64,000 nt of DNA from Hyphomicrobiales bacterium (GCA_900470805.1 UCCA01000006.1:40530-104529), one strand, 5' to 3'; shown: positions 1 through 8,657, counted from the stretch's first letter. Notes: a model not told the origin generated them from the sequence alone. Numbers and translations are program-made.

Positions 1-339
1 TATATCGCCAAGACAAGCTGCAGCGTCAGCGCCGACCCGGCGCGATGCCGGGGTACCCGCGCGGGCTGGGAGGCGGCCTATGCGCGCGCGGTTGGCGGCA
101 AAGTTGACGACCAGCGGGCGGTTGCGCTGTGCCTGAGCACGGGTTGCGACACGGCCATCGTCGAGGAACGCGTTCTCGGCTGCGCCTGGCGGCATGTGAT
201 AGCTGGAAAGAACCAGGCCGACGCGGATCGCGCGGCCGTCGAAGCGGCCTGCGGCGGAGATGTGCTCGACGCCGCCGACCGGCAGACGGCCCGGGATCAG
301 GCGAGCGTGTGGCTGCAATTGCTTGCGGTGACACAGTAG
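1..339 (+). CDS. C-terminal part of an unknown Cys-containing protein (cut by window edge)
   Basis: An open frame runs from base 1 to a TAG at 337-339 and gives 112 residues with no internal start that looks better than reading in from the left. Third codon positions are strongly GC-rich, as in neighbouring real genes. The visible part is soluble, rich in Ala, Asp and Arg, and has at least six cysteines, with pairs such as the C-L-S-T-G-C stretch near residue 46; this would suit an exported, disulfide-bonded protein. I do not recognise the family. The upstream part, including any signal peptide, lies outside the window. Confidence 0.6.
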   Translation, partial: YIAKTSCSVSADPARCRGTRAGWEAAYARAVGGKVDDQRAVALCLSTGCDTAIVEERVLGCAWRHVIAGKNQADADRAAVEAACGGDVLDAADRQTARDQASVWLQLLAVTQ

Positions 340-378
340 GTTTTCCGGGCGGAATCGGCGTCGAGATGCTTGCGTCAA

Positions 379-503
379 GGCCCCCTCATTCGCCCGTAAG
401 GCACCTTCTCCCTTGGGGAGAGAAGGGAAGGTGGAGCGAGCGGCCCGCCCCGAGTCTCTTCTCCCCAAGGGGAGAAGGTGGCGGCAGCCGGTTGAGGGGG
501 CTA
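379..503. repeat. Intergenic inverted-repeat element
   Basis: A palindromic element fills most of the gap between the first two genes. The outer arms are GCCCCCTCA-like (379-390) and TGAGGGGGC-like (492-502). The inner arms are CACCTTCTCCCTTGGGGAGA (403-422) and its near complement ending in GGAGAAGGTG (about 455-480). This matches the general form of small mobile palindromic elements in rhizobial intergenic regions. It is a different family from the copies near 30.3, 42.3 and 64.0 kb. Confidence 0.75.
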
Positions 504-579
504 CGGGCCCGGCGCCACACTTTCACACAAACAAACGGGCGGAAAATCCGCCCGTTCACACCGTCAAACCAAAGTCACA

Positions 580-975
580 TCAAACGAACTGGCTGAGCCC
601 GGGCACCGAGCTCACCACTTCATCGACCACGTCCTTGCCGGCGTGCTGCTCGGCAACGGCGAGCGTTTCCTTGGCGAGCGAAGTGATCTCGCTCATGCCG
701 AGGCCTTCGGCCATCAGCTGCTGGCCGAGCGCCATGACGCCGCCGCCGCCGAGCGCACCCATGATGCTGCCGAGAATGCCGCCGCCGCCGGTTTCGCCGG
801 CGCCGTTATACTGAGCGACCAGATCGGATGCGCCGGGAATGGCGGCGATCATCTTGGCGACCGGGCCATCGGCCGCTTCGCGCTGGAGAAAGCCAAGCAT
901 CATGCCGACGGCCTTTTCAGCCACTTCGGGGGGAATGCCCACACGCGCGGCAACCTGATCTACGATTTCGTTCAT
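580..975 (-). CDS. Small Gly-rich hypothetical protein (131 aa)
   Basis: The start ATG at 975 is chosen over a longer frame because GGAGG sits seven bases upstream. The N-terminal half (about residues 1-45) looks helical and begins M-N-E-I-V-D-Q-V. The middle has a Gly-rich stretch (GETGGGGILGSIMGALGGGG, near residues 49-68), followed by a second helical half. There is no signal peptide and no Cys. The pattern recalls small soluble DUF2780/DUF937-like proteins, but I cannot assign a family or function. A 16-bp palindrome lies just upstream, so the gene may be controlled by a dimeric repressor. Confidence 0.75.
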   Translation of the reverse strand: MNEIVDQVAARVGIPPEVAEKAVGMMLGFLQREAADGPVAKMIAAIPGASDLVAQYNGAGETGGGGILGSIMGALGGGGVMALGQQLMAEGLGMSEITSLAKETLAVAEQHAGKDVVDEVVSSVPGLSQFV

Positions 976-992
976 CGTCGTCCTCCATTTTA

Positions 993-1008
993 TTGACGTT
1001 AACGTCAA
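993..1008. promoter_or_regulatory. Perfect 16-bp palindrome, candidate operator
   Basis: TTGACGTTAACGTCAA is a perfect palindrome about 18 bases upstream of the start codon of the small Gly-rich protein gene (start at 975). It is followed by a further CGTTAA. Its size and place suit a binding site for a dimeric helix-turn-helix regulator. No regulator gene is adjacent, so the binding protein is unknown. Confidence 0.5.
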
Positions 1009-1236
1009 CGTTAATCGACTTTATCCGGCAACTCAAGTCATCTGGGAGAGGACGGAGCCCTAATCCCGCTTTACGTCGCACCGGTTTTCATGGACCGGTT
1101 TTCCTTTGAACACAGACAGTTGTCCGCATTGAAGTCCCTGCTTATAACAGTCAAATCATATTACAATGATTGTGCGGATTCTGCTCTCCGCATTTTGACG
1201 CAATCGGCGTCCGTCGCCGGCAGGGAGACTTTTCGC

Positions 1237-2793
1237 ATGCTCGAGGATGGCAAGATCTATATCGGCACCAGCCGCAATCCGGATGACAGCATCAACACGC
1301 CCGAGTATCTCGAACTCAAGTTCGGCAACCGCCACGGCCTGGTCACCGGCGCCACCGGCACCGGCAAGACGGTGACGCTGCAGGTGATGGCCGAGGGGTT
1401 TGCGAGGGCGGGCGTTCCCGTGTTCTGCGCCGACATCAAGGGCGATCTGTCGGGCATCGCATTGAAGGGCCAGCCGCAGGAATGGATGGCCAAACGGGCG
1501 GAGCAGATCGGCTTTGACGATTACGAGGCTAACCAGTTTCCGGTGATCTTCTGGGACCTGTTCGGCGAGAAGGGCCACCGGGTGCGCACCACCATCGCCG
1601 AAATGGGACCGCTGCTGCTCGCCCGGCTGATGGACGCGTCGGAGCCGCAGGAAGGCGTGATCAACATCGCCTTCAAGATCGCCGACAAGGGCGGCCTGCC
1701 GCTGCTCGACCTCAAGGATTTCTCCTCGCTCCTGAACTACATGGGCGAAAACGCCACCGAGCTTTCCAGCCAGTACGGGCTGATCTCCAAGGCCTCCGTC
1801 GGCTCGATCCAGCGGGCGCTGCTGGTGCTCGAGCAGCAGGGCGCCGAGCATTTCTTCGGCGAGCCGGCGCTGAAAATCACCGATATCATGCGCACGGACA
1901 ATCGCGGCTACGGCCAGATCTCGGTGCTCGCGGCCGACAAGCTGATGATGAACCCGCGCCTCTACGCGACGTTCCTGCTCTGGCTGCTGTCGGAGCTGTT
2001 CGAGGAGCTGCCCGAAGTGGGCGATCCGGAGAAGCCGAACCTCGTCTTCTTCTTCGACGAAGCGCATCTGCTCTTCAATGATGCGCCGAAGGTGCTCACC
2101 GAGCGTGTCGAGCAGGTGGTACGCCTGATCCGCTCCAAGGGCGTCGGCGTGTATTTCGTCACGCAGAACCCGCTCGACGTGCCTGAGACGGTGCTGGCAC
2201 AGCTCGGCAACCGGGTGCAGCACGCGCTGCGCGCCTATACGCCGCGCGAGCAGAAGGCTGTAAAGACGGCGGCCGATACGTTCCGCCCCAACCCGGCCTT
2301 CGATTGCGCCACCGTGATCACCACGCTCGGCACCGGCGAGGCGCTGGTCTCGACGCTTGAGGCCAAGGGCGCGCCTTCGATCGTCGAGCGCACGCTGATC
2401 CGGCCGCCATCCGGTCGCGTCGGGCCGTTGACGGATACCGAACGCCAGCAGGTGATGGACAAGAGCCCCGTGCTTGGCGTCTACGACGAGGATATCGACC
2501 GCGAATCCGCCTTCGAGATCCTCGCGGCGCGGGCACAGAAGGCATCCGATGCCGACGCCGCCAAGCAGGCGCAGTCGACACAACCGACAGAAGGCAGCGC
2601 TTCCGGCCGCTGGACGCTGCCGGGCTTCGGCGACGACGACAAGGACGAGAAGCCGGCGCAAGGCCGAACCCGCTCGGCCGGATACCAGCGCGAGACGGTG
2701 GTCGAGGCGGCGATGAAGAGCGTGGCGCGCACGGTGGCGACGCAGGTCGGCCGGGCGCTGGTGCGCGGCATTCTCGGCAGCCTCAAACGGTAA
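1237..2793 (+). CDS. HerA-like DUF853 ATPase (518 aa)
   Basis: A P-loop NTPase of the HerA/FtsK-related DUF853 family, whose members are predicted DNA-translocating or helicase-like ATPases of unproven role. Walker A is GATGTGKT at residues 38-45; Walker B is LVFFFDEAH at 269-277, with the catalytic Glu. The C-terminal part (about 430-518) is charged and low in complexity, with a final basic helix. I place the start at 1237 (MLEDGKIYIG) because AGGGAG lies nine bases upstream and family members start here; a longer frame from 1090 encodes a non-conserved leader. The next gene follows after 34 bases and may be co-transcribed. Confidence 0.9.
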   Translation: MLEDGKIYIGTSRNPDDSINTPEYLELKFGNRHGLVTGATGTGKTVTLQVMAEGFARAGVPVFCADIKGDLSGIALKGQPQEWMAKRAEQIGFDDYEANQFPVIFWDLFGEKGHRVRTTIAEMGPLLLARLMDASEPQEGVINIAFKIADKGGLPLLDLKDFSSLLNYMGENATELSSQYGLISKASVGSIQRALLVLEQQGAEHFFGEPALKITDIMRTDNRGYGQISVLAADKLMMNPRLYATFLLWLLSELFEELPEVGDPEKPNLVFFFDEAHLLFNDAPKVLTERVEQVVRLIRSKGVGVYFVTQNPLDVPETVLAQLGNRVQHALRAYTPREQKAVKTAADTFRPNPAFDCATVITTLGTGEALVSTLEAKGAPSIVERTLIRPPSGRVGPLTDTERQQVMDKSPVLGVYDEDIDRESAFEILAARAQKASDADAAKQAQSTQPTEGSASGRWTLPGFGDDDKDEKPAQGRTRSAGYQRETVVEAAMKSVARTVATQVGRALVRGILGSLKR

Positions 2794-2827
2794 TCTCCCC
2801 TCCTCTATTCTTTTCGGAAGCGACCCC

Positions 2828-3214
2828 GTGACGTTGATTTGGAGAGAGTTGAGCACTGCTGAAAAGCAGATCATCCAGCGGCTGGTGCGGCATGGCTCGC
2901 CCGGCGACATTCCGCCGGCATGGGACTGCGAACACTATCGCGCAGCCGAGATCGACGATTTCGGCTCGCTGCGGCTCAGGCCACGCGACAAGACCGACCT
3001 TGCCGTGGATCTACCGACCCAGCCGGTGGCCTCGGGCTATTTCGACGACAAGGAGATTGCCGATCCCTACGGGCCGCTGGTCGACGTCATCCTGTTTTCG
3101 GCGGCGGGCGTGCTCTGCGAGCTGCAGATCTATCGCAGCGACGGCGGCGCCATCCTGCGGCCGGTCGAGGCGGACGCGATCTTCCTGATTACCTCGCACG
3201 CGTCGCACGGTTGA
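2828..3214 (+). CDS. Conserved hypothetical protein, DUF6984-like (128 aa)
   Basis: A small soluble protein with a GTG start and GGAAG upstream, 34 bases after the HerA-like gene. It has no signal peptide or membrane segment. The first 30 residues resemble the helical opening of DUF6984-type proteins (LSTAEKQIIQRLV). The second half is beta-rich, with residues such as DPYGPLVDVILFSAAGVLCE near 78-97. The function of this group is not known to me and the family assignment is tentative. The spacing to the upstream ATPase suggests an operon, but nothing in the sequence proves that the products interact. Confidence 0.75.
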   Translation: MTLIWRELSTAEKQIIQRLVRHGSPGDIPPAWDCEHYRAAEIDDFGSLRLRPRDKTDLAVDLPTQPVASGYFDDKEIADPYGPLVDVILFSAAGVLCELQIYRSDGGAILRPVEADAIFLITSHASHG

Positions 3215-3267
3215 GTTTTTCTCGACGCAATGCTATCTGGTGAACAACCGAGAAAGGAGGGTTGCGC

Positions 3268-3339
3268 GTGACGATACATTTCCGATTCAATCGCCAGCGT
3301 GGCCCCGTCAACGCCCTGCAGATGCGTTTGCAGGGCTGA
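3268..3339 (+). CDS. Possible 23-codon leader peptide upstream of ABC-F gene
   Basis: A GTG codon at 3268 follows a near-perfect Shine-Dalgarno (AAAGGAGGG at 3254-3261) and opens a 23-codon frame reading M-T-I-H-F-R-F-N-R-Q-R-G-P-V-N-A-L-Q-M-R-L-Q-G. The last codons overlap a perfect 8-bp stem (3313-3320 with 3329-3336). Antibiotic-responsive ABC-F genes in other bacteria are often controlled by translated leader peptides, so an attenuator here is plausible. Function is inferred from position, ribosome site and structure only. Confidence 0.45.
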   Translation: MTIHFRFNRQRGPVNALQMRLQG

Positions 3340-3373
3340 CCAGAGACCGTTTCTCGACACTCTCTTCCTGGTC
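3313..3373 (+). promoter_or_regulatory. RNA hairpins in the ABC-F leader
   Basis: A stem GCCCTGCA/TGCAGGGC (3313-3320 with 3329-3336) ends the leader frame. Immediately after it, GACCAG (3338-3343) can pair with CTGGTC (3368-3373). A second GACCAG at 3497-3502, next to the ABC-F ribosome-binding region, could compete for the same CTGGTC. This could form alternative structures that open or close translation. No U-run follows, so translation control fits better than termination. Inference only. Confidence 0.35.
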
Positions 3374-3511
3374 CGCCCCTCGTGGCACGGCAGATGCGAG
3401 CCTTGGCTTGGCTGCCTGTTTCTAGATACCCCGAGCACAAGCATACGCGCGCGATGATGGCTGCATGCCCCTCGCCGCCCGTTTGCCTGCTCGCCAGACC
3501 AGAGCAAGATC

Positions 3512-5038
3512 ATGACTTCAATCAACATCCGCAATCTCGGCATCACGCTTGGCAGGCCGCTGTTCGCGAACCTCAATCTCACCATCGGCGCCGGCGACCG
3601 GCTCGGGCTGGTGGCCGCCAACGGGCACGGAAAATCGACGCTGCTGCGCTGCCTTGCCGGCACGCTCGAGGTCAGCGAGGGCGATGTGACGCGCTCGCGC
3701 GGGCTGACGGTCGGCCATGTCGAGCAGGACGTGCCCCCTGCCCTGATGCCGCTGACGTTCCATGAAGCGGTGCTGCGGGCGCTCAGCGACGACCAGCAGC
3801 TCAACGAGAGCTGGCGGGTGGATATCGTGCTCGACGACCTCGAGGTGCCTGACGACATGCGCGAGCGGCCTGTCGGACAGTTGAGCGGCGGCTGGCAGCG
3901 GCTGGCGATGCTTGCGCGGGTGTGGGTGACGGAGCCTGATGTGCTGATGCTCGACGAGCCGACCAACCACCTCGATCTCGGCAAGATCGCCCGGCTGGAG
4001 AGCTGGCTGCAGGCTTTGCCTCGCGACATGCCCGTCATCGTCTCCAGCCACGACCGCGCCTTTCTCGACGCGACGACCAACCGGACGCTGTTCCTGCGGC
4101 CGGAACAATCCGTCGTCTTCGCCCTGCCCTACAGCGCGGCGCGCGAAGCGCTCGACGAGAATGATGCCGCGGACGAGCGCCGCTACCAGCGCGACATGAA
4201 GACGGCGGAAAAGCTGCGGCAGCAGGCCGCCAAGCTCAATAATATCGGCATCAACTCCGGCAGCGATCTGCTCGTGGTCAAGACCAAGCAGTTGAAGCAG
4301 CGGGCCGACAAGCTCGAGGACGCGGCAAAGCCCGCGCATCTGGAACGGTCGTCCGGCGCGATCCGGCTCGCCAATCGCGGCACGCATGCGAAGGTGCTGG
4401 TGACGCTCGACGATGCCGTGGTTACCACGCCGGATGGGACGCCGCTTTTCAGGACCGGCAAGCAGTTCATCTGCCAGGGCGACCGGATCGTGCTGCTTGG
4501 CGCCAACGGCGTCGGCAAGAGCCGGATGGTTGACGGGCTTCGGCGGGCGGTGATGGAGGCCGACGGTTCCGTCGAGGGCCTCAAGGCAACGCCGTCGCTG
4601 GTGCTCGGCTATGGCGACCAGGCGCTGGGCGATCTCGACGACGCGGAGACGCCGATGCGGATGATCATCCGCCGCTTCGACGTTGGCGACGCCAGAGCCC
4701 GGTCGCTGCTGGCCGGCGCCGGCATGACGATCGAGATGCAGGGCAAGCCGATCGGCAGGCTGTCGGGCGGGCAGAAGGCGCGGCTGGGGATGCTGGCGCT
4801 GCGGCTGACCAATCCGAACTTCTACCTGCTGGACGAACCGACCAACCATCTCGACATCGAGGGCCAGGAGGCGCTGGAGAGCGAACTGATGGCGCAACAG
4901 GCAAGCTGCCTGCTGGTGTCGCACGACCGCCGCTTCATCCGCAATGTCGGCAACCGCTTCTGGCTGATCGAGGGGCGGAAGCTGGTGGAGGTGGACAGCC
5001 CGGAGGGGTTCTTTGCCAAGGCGGCGATGGTGGGGTGA
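3512..5038 (+). CDS. ABC-F family ATPase (508 aa)
   Basis: A soluble duplicated ABC protein without membrane segments, the hallmark of the ABC-F family, whose members act on the ribosome (translation factors or antibiotic-protection proteins). Domain 1 has AANGHGKST near residues 34-42 (the first Gly of the P-loop is Ala), LSGGWQR and MLDEPTNHLD. Domain 2 has GANGVGKS, LSGGQKAR and LLDEPTNHLD. The linker at about 215-290 is charged and helical, as expected for the region that reaches toward the peptidyl-transferase centre. The start ATG at 3512 has only a weak ribosome site (AGAGCAAG), fitting the idea of leader control. Which subfamily it belongs to, and whether it gives resistance, cannot be told from sequence alone. 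Confidence 0.92.
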   Translation: MTSINIRNLGITLGRPLFANLNLTIGAGDRLGLVAANGHGKSTLLRCLAGTLEVSEGDVTRSRGLTVGHVEQDVPPALMPLTFHEAVLRALSDDQQLNESWRVDIVLDDLEVPDDMRERPVGQLSGGWQRLAMLARVWVTEPDVLMLDEPTNHLDLGKIARLESWLQALPRDMPVIVSSHDRAFLDATTNRTLFLRPEQSVVFALPYSAAREALDENDAADERRYQRDMKTAEKLRQQAAKLNNIGINSGSDLLVVKTKQLKQRADKLEDAAKPAHLERSSGAIRLANRGTHAKVLVTLDDAVVTTPDGTPLFRTGKQFICQGDRIVLLGANGVGKSRMVDGLRRAVMEADGSVEGLKATPSLVLGYGDQALGDLDDAETPMRMIIRRFDVGDARARSLLAGAGMTIEMQGKPIGRLSGGQKARLGMLALRLTNPNFYLLDEPTNHLDIEGQEALESELMAQQASCLLVSHDRRFIRNVGNRFWLIEGRKLVEVDSPEGFFAKAAMVG

Positions 5039-5106
5039 GATTGGGCGGACGCCCTCCTGTCGTCATGCGTGGGTCTGTTTCAGGGCAGCTGCCACGTTGA
5101 GATTTT

Positions 5107-5247
5107 ATTGACGTGGTTAGATCCTCGGCACAAGGCCGAGGATGACGGCTGTGGGGATGATACCATATATATTTCAACAGTTTACCATGGCTTTTCCTGT
5201 TTCTTCGACGTCATCCTCGGCCATCGTGCCGAGGATCTAATCACGTC
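5107..5247. repeat. Long inverted repeat in a 300-bp intergenic gap
   Basis: The left arm (about 5109-5147) reads GACGTGGTTAGATCCTCGGC and continues into AAGGCCGAGGATGACG; the right arm (about 5208-5247) is its near complement. Each arm is itself a small hairpin (CCTCGGC..GCCGAGG). The 60-base centre is AT-rich. This looks like a dispersed palindromic element and may also act as a bidirectional terminator between the convergent ABC-F and lipoprotein genes. The rest of the 5039-5338 gap shows nothing else. Confidence 0.75.
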
Positions 5248-5338
5248 ACAACGCATGCAACGTTGCGACCATCCTCCGGCCCGACGGTTTGCCGCCGTCA
5301 AATAGCTTTGCGGCCCCCCCGTGCCGCATGCACCCAGA

Positions 5339-6583
5339 TCAGAACGAAGCAGGCGCCTGGGCGAGAACGTTGAGCTTGCCGCCTGATATGGCGTAGAGGC
5401 TCAGCCGGCGCTCGACATGGCCGGAAGGCGCGAAGCGGAACAGGCCGGTGACGCCGCGGAAGCCGACCTTGCTGGTCAGCGCCTCGGCATTGAGGCCGGT
5501 GGCACCCTTGGTGCGGATGATGCCGGCGGCGATGGCGATGGCGTCGTAGCCATAGGCGGCGTCGGTGGAGAGCGGGCGCTTGTAGTGGCGCTGGTAACGC
5601 TCCGCGATCAGCGACGCACCCTCCGGCTCGACCATGGCGATCAGCGTGCCGTTGGCGGTCGGCTCGCGATAGGTCTGCGGCGGCCAGGCGCTGGTGCCGA
5701 TGAAATTGAGCGTGTTCTGGCCGCCCGATTTGATAGCGCCCTCGATCGTGGTGGTGATGGCGGTGCGGCCGAGGATCAGGACGGTATCGGCCGTCTGCAA
5801 CTGCGACTTGGCGGCCTGAACGGCGGCAGCGGCCGCCGCGTCGGTGAGGTCATAGCGGGCGATACCGATGAAGGTGCCGCCGGCGGCGCGAATGGCATCG
5901 GCGAGCGCAAGATCCGCCGTCTGCGGCAGATCCCGTTGGGCAAAGACGATCACCTTCTTGTGGCTGCTGGCGAAGGCGGCGCGCACACCTTCGAGCGCGC
6001 TATCGATTTCACCCGATGCAAGATTGTAGACGTTGCCTGATGTCGCCGGAACCGCGGCACCGAGATTGAGCAGCGGCGGGCGCTGGTCGGACGGCATGGC
6101 GGCAACGGCTGACGTTGTCGCCGGCGGCAGGTAGCTGACCAGCAGGGAAGAGTTTCTGGCCTTGGCCGCGGCGATGGCTGCTGGCACCGCCGACGCGCTC
6201 GAGATATCGACGACCTTGACGAAGGCCTGGTTGGCGCCGAGTTCGCCGATACCGAGAGCCGCGGCATCCCTGACATCGCGCGACGGCCCCTCGTAGAGAC
6301 CGGTTGAGCCCTTCTGCATCAGCAACGTGATTTCCGCGCCGTTCTCGCCGAAGGTTTCATCGACGTCGCTCGACGGCGGCTTGATGTCGTTGGTCTTGAC
6401 GTTCTTGGCAATGCCATCGACGTCGGACTGACAGCCTGCCAGCGCGCCGCAGGAGGCTACGGCGGAAATCAGCAGCAGGGTTCTCAGCGTTCTGGCGCCT
6501 GCGCCGAATGTCCTGAGGACGCGGTGTAAACCATACGCGCCGGGCGCCTGCTCGTTGCACTGCACTGTCACTGCTTCCCCCAC
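5339..6583 (-). CDS. Periplasmic-binding-fold lipoprotein, penicillin-binding-protein-activator-like (414 aa)
   Basis: A predicted lipoprotein: a hydrophobic segment (TLLLISAVASCGALAGC, ending near residue 51) ends in the lipobox LAGC. The mature part has the two-lobed type I periplasmic-binding fold (Peripla_BP_6 / LpoA-like), with an opening strand around EITLLMQKGSTGLYEGPSRD. Such proteins either capture ligands for ABC importers or, as LpoA relatives, activate peptidoglycan synthases. No importer genes are adjacent, so the second is more likely, but unproven. The GTG start at 6583 leaves a long basic segment before the signal; a later start is possible. It is divergent from the LapG-like protease gene. 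Confidence 0.75.
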   Translation of the reverse strand: MGEAVTVQCNEQAPGAYGLHRVLRTFGAGARTLRTLLLISAVASCGALAGCQSDVDGIAKNVKTNDIKPPSSDVDETFGENGAEITLLMQKGSTGLYEGPSRDVRDAAALGIGELGANQAFVKVVDISSASAVPAAIAAAKARNSSLLVSYLPPATTSAVAAMPSDQRPPLLNLGAAVPATSGNVYNLASGEIDSALEGVRAAFASSHKKVIVFAQRDLPQTADLALADAIRAAGGTFIGIARYDLTDAAAAAAVQAAKSQLQTADTVLILGRTAITTTIEGAIKSGGQNTLNFIGTSAWPPQTYREPTANGTLIAMVEPEGASLIAERYQRHYKRPLSTDAAYGYDAIAIAAGIIRTKGATGLNAEALTSKVGFRGVTGLFRFAPSGHVERRLSLYAISGGKLNVLAQAPASF

Positions 6584-6798
6584 ACGCTAAAGGCCGTCTC
6601 AAGCGGCCATTCTGTCGATCGCATATCTGCATGGTGGTCATACGAAAGCAAACCCTTCCCCCAAACTTGGTTGACGGCGACGCTAAAATTTTATGCTTTT
6701 TTGAGCGGATAACTTCGTTCAAAGTTACCTACGCTTCCAAACCCGATGTTTATGGCTGATCGGTACATTTCTCCCAACAAGTGGAGAAATTAAATCCC

Positions 6799-7782
6799 GT
6801 GACCGCAAGAACAAAAACAAACAAAATCGCTTTCATCGCACTGCTTTCGGCACTCTCTTCTTTTTCTATCGATCGCGCATCGGCATCTGTACTGTATAAT
6901 ACAGAAACTCTTGGTTCGACTTATTCCAATACTATTTCAACCGTTGCCATTCAAGAGATGGCGAAGATGTCGACTGTCGGCGGCATCGCCGATCTCATCG
7001 GCCTTGCAGGACGCGGCATCGTCAGCGCCCTCGGCTCGATCGACCTCGCCGCCCTGAAGCCATCCGCACAGCCGGCCGTCGCCGCCTGGAGCCCGGAAAC
7101 AACCGCCTCGGTCAAGCCGGCAACGCGCCCGTCGATTTCGTCAAATCCAAGCGATGGCGGCGTTTTCGGATCGGTGGCAATCCCGTTCAAGCGTCTCGCC
7201 GCGCTGAAGAGGCTGGCTCCGTCGCTGGAAGAGATGACCGACGGCACGGCGATCAGCTGCGCTGCGGGCAAGTGCTCGGCCGCGGCCGTCGCGGTCAAGG
7301 CTGCTTTCGGCAAAACATCAGGCGCTTCGCTGCGCGACAAGATGAACACGGTCAACAGCACCATCAACCACACGATCCGCTATGCCCGCGACATCGACAC
7401 CTACAAGGTTGCCGATTACTGGGCGAGCCCTTCGGAAACGCTGAAGCGCCAGCAGGGCGATTGCGAGGATTTCGCGATCCTGAAGATGGCGGCGCTCAAT
7501 GCCGAAGGCGTCGATCTGAAGGACATGGCGGTCGTGGTGCTGTTCGACCAGAAGCGCAAGTTCTACCATGCGGTCCTCTCGGTCTCGGCCGGCGGCAACC
7601 ACTTCATCCTCGACAACATGCGCGACGAGGTTCTCGCCGACAGCAGACTGCCCGACTACATGCCGCTCTACTCGATTGCCGGTGGCAAGGGTTACATCCA
7701 TGGCTCGCGCGTCGGCGGCAGCCAGATGGCCTCGGCCATGCCGATCGAAAAGGTCGCCCCGGGCGAAGGTGTTGCCTTCTGA
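6799..7782 (+). CDS. LapG-type periplasmic cysteine protease (BTLCP, 327 aa)
   Basis: A bacterial transglutaminase-like cysteine protease. A signal peptide (MTARTKTNKIAFIALLSALS, ending near residue 30) exports it. The catalytic triad is readable: Cys222 in QQGDCEDF, His257 in FYHAVL and Asp272 in FILDNM, with spacing close to Pseudomonas LapG. In the Lap system LapG clips the N-terminus of the giant adhesin LapA and frees it from the cell surface. The giant RTX adhesin 9 kb away is the obvious substrate. The GTG start at 6799 is chosen because GGAG lies 12 bases upstream; an upstream GTG at 6781 contains that ribosome site. A clear terminator follows the gene. Confidence 0.85.
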   Translation: MTARTKTNKIAFIALLSALSSFSIDRASASVLYNTETLGSTYSNTISTVAIQEMAKMSTVGGIADLIGLAGRGIVSALGSIDLAALKPSAQPAVAAWSPETTASVKPATRPSISSNPSDGGVFGSVAIPFKRLAALKRLAPSLEEMTDGTAISCAAGKCSAAAVAVKAAFGKTSGASLRDKMNTVNSTINHTIRYARDIDTYKVADYWASPSETLKRQQGDCEDFAILKMAALNAEGVDLKDMAVVVLFDQKRKFYHAVLSVSAGGNHFILDNMRDEVLADSRLPDYMPLYSIAGGKGYIHGSRVGGSQMASAMPIEKVAPGEGVAF

Positions 7783-7851
7783 GAAGAAGAGCAATGGCGC
7801 GAGGCCGCACGGTTGCACCTCCCGCATCCCGCTTCGATACCGAAGCCCCCC

Positions 7852-7883
7852 AGCCGCCAGCACTGCATTGCTGGCGGCTTTTT
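7852..7883 (+). terminator. Rho-independent terminator of the LapG-like gene
   Basis: An 11-bp perfect stem (AGCCGCCAGCA, 7852-7862, with TGCTGGCGGCT, 7869-7879), a six-base loop and a run of five T. It lies 70 bases after the protease stop codon. Confidence 0.85.
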
Positions 7884-7896
7884 CATGCCCGCTGTT

Positions 7897-8325
7897 TCAA
7901 GCCAGGGAGCGCTCGAGTTCGCCGATGATCGCGGTCCAGCCCTGGATATGGCCGTCGCGCGCCCCTTCACTGCGGAACTTCACCTGCTTCAGCGTCAGCT
8001 CCGTGATGCCGACGTCGATCTCCTTGAGGTCGATGGTGACGACGCTATCGTCCAGCGAGTGCGACGACTCCCAGGTGAAGGACAGGCGGGAATAGGGGTC
8101 GACTTCGAGATAGGTGCCGGAATGCGGGATCTCGCGCTCGGGCGTGACCATGACGATCATGAATCGGCCGCCCTTGACCGGATCGGTGGTGACATCCTTG
8201 GCGTCGGCGCCGCCTGACGGCACCTTCATGAATTTCGCAAGCGTTGTCGGCGACAGCCACGCGTTGAATATCTTCTCGCGCGAGGCGGCGATCTTGCGGC
8301 TTACCGTCAGTTCAAGTTCGGACAT
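7897..8325 (-). CDS. SRPBCC (AHSA1-like) domain protein (142 aa)
   Basis: A single START/Bet v1-like helix-grip domain of the AHSA1/CalC group, opening with the typical L-T-V-S-R-K-I-A-A-S-R-E-K-I-F-N-A-W. These small proteins hold a hydrophobic cavity; in bacteria they are often encoded beside an ArsR regulator, exactly as here, and their ligands are mostly unknown. The start ATG at 8325 has AAAGGAG upstream and lies a few bases after the ArsR stop codon, so the two genes form an operon and are probably controlled by that regulator. Confidence 0.88.
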   Translation of the reverse strand: MSELELTVSRKIAASREKIFNAWLSPTTLAKFMKVPSGGADAKDVTTDPVKGGRFMIVMVTPEREIPHSGTYLEVDPYSRLSFTWESSHSLDDSVVTIDLKEIDVGITELTLKQVKFRSEGARDGHIQGWTAIIGELERSLA

Positions 8326-8329
8326 GACT

Positions 8330-8653
8330 TCACTCCTTTGAAACGAGTAACTCTTCCAGCGCCGTGAGACGCAGCTCCCATATCGACTTCAGTTGCGCGA
8401 ACCAATCTTCCGTCAGCTTCAGCGGTTCAAGCTCCGCGGCAATGAAGTGCTCGCGGCCCAAAGTGCGCCGGGTGACCAGCCCTGCCTCCTCCAGCACCTT
8501 GATGTGCTTGGAGACGGAGTTCAGGGACATGTCGAAATGGGCGGCAAGCGCCGTCACCCGCATCGGCCCCTCCTGTACGAGAAGCGTCAGGATCTGCCGC
8601 CGCGTGGTATCCCCCGCGGCCTTCAGAATCTGTGACAGTGCATCATCATCCAT
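8330..8653 (-). CDS. ArsR family transcriptional regulator (107 aa)
   Basis: A winged helix-turn-helix repressor of the ArsR type. It opens MDDDALSQILKAAGDTTRRQ and carries the recognition region ALAAHFDMSLNSVSKHIKVL near residues 35-54, where SKHIKVLEEAGLV is the classic ArsR signature. It lacks the CxC metal motif of true arsenic sensors; members paired with SRPBCC proteins are usually not metal sensors. I choose ATG 8653; a longer frame reaches into the promoter. A sigma70-like promoter with flanking 18-base inverted repeats lies directly upstream, pointing to autoregulation of the two-gene operon. Confidence 0.9.
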   Translation of the reverse strand: MDDDALSQILKAAGDTTRRQILTLLVQEGPMRVTALAAHFDMSLNSVSKHIKVLEEAGLVTRRTLGREHFIAAELEPLKLTEDWFAQLKSIWELRLTALEELLVSKE

Positions 8654-8657
8654 ATCA

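Noticed and set aside
379..503. Palindromes considered as CRISPR repeats
   Set aside because: Each palindrome is a single pair of arms; there are no regularly spaced repeats with unique spacers and no cas genes.
1156..2910. A 584-residue open frame on the minus strand
   Set aside because: Antisense to the HerA-like ATPase with intact Walker motifs; no family resemblance.
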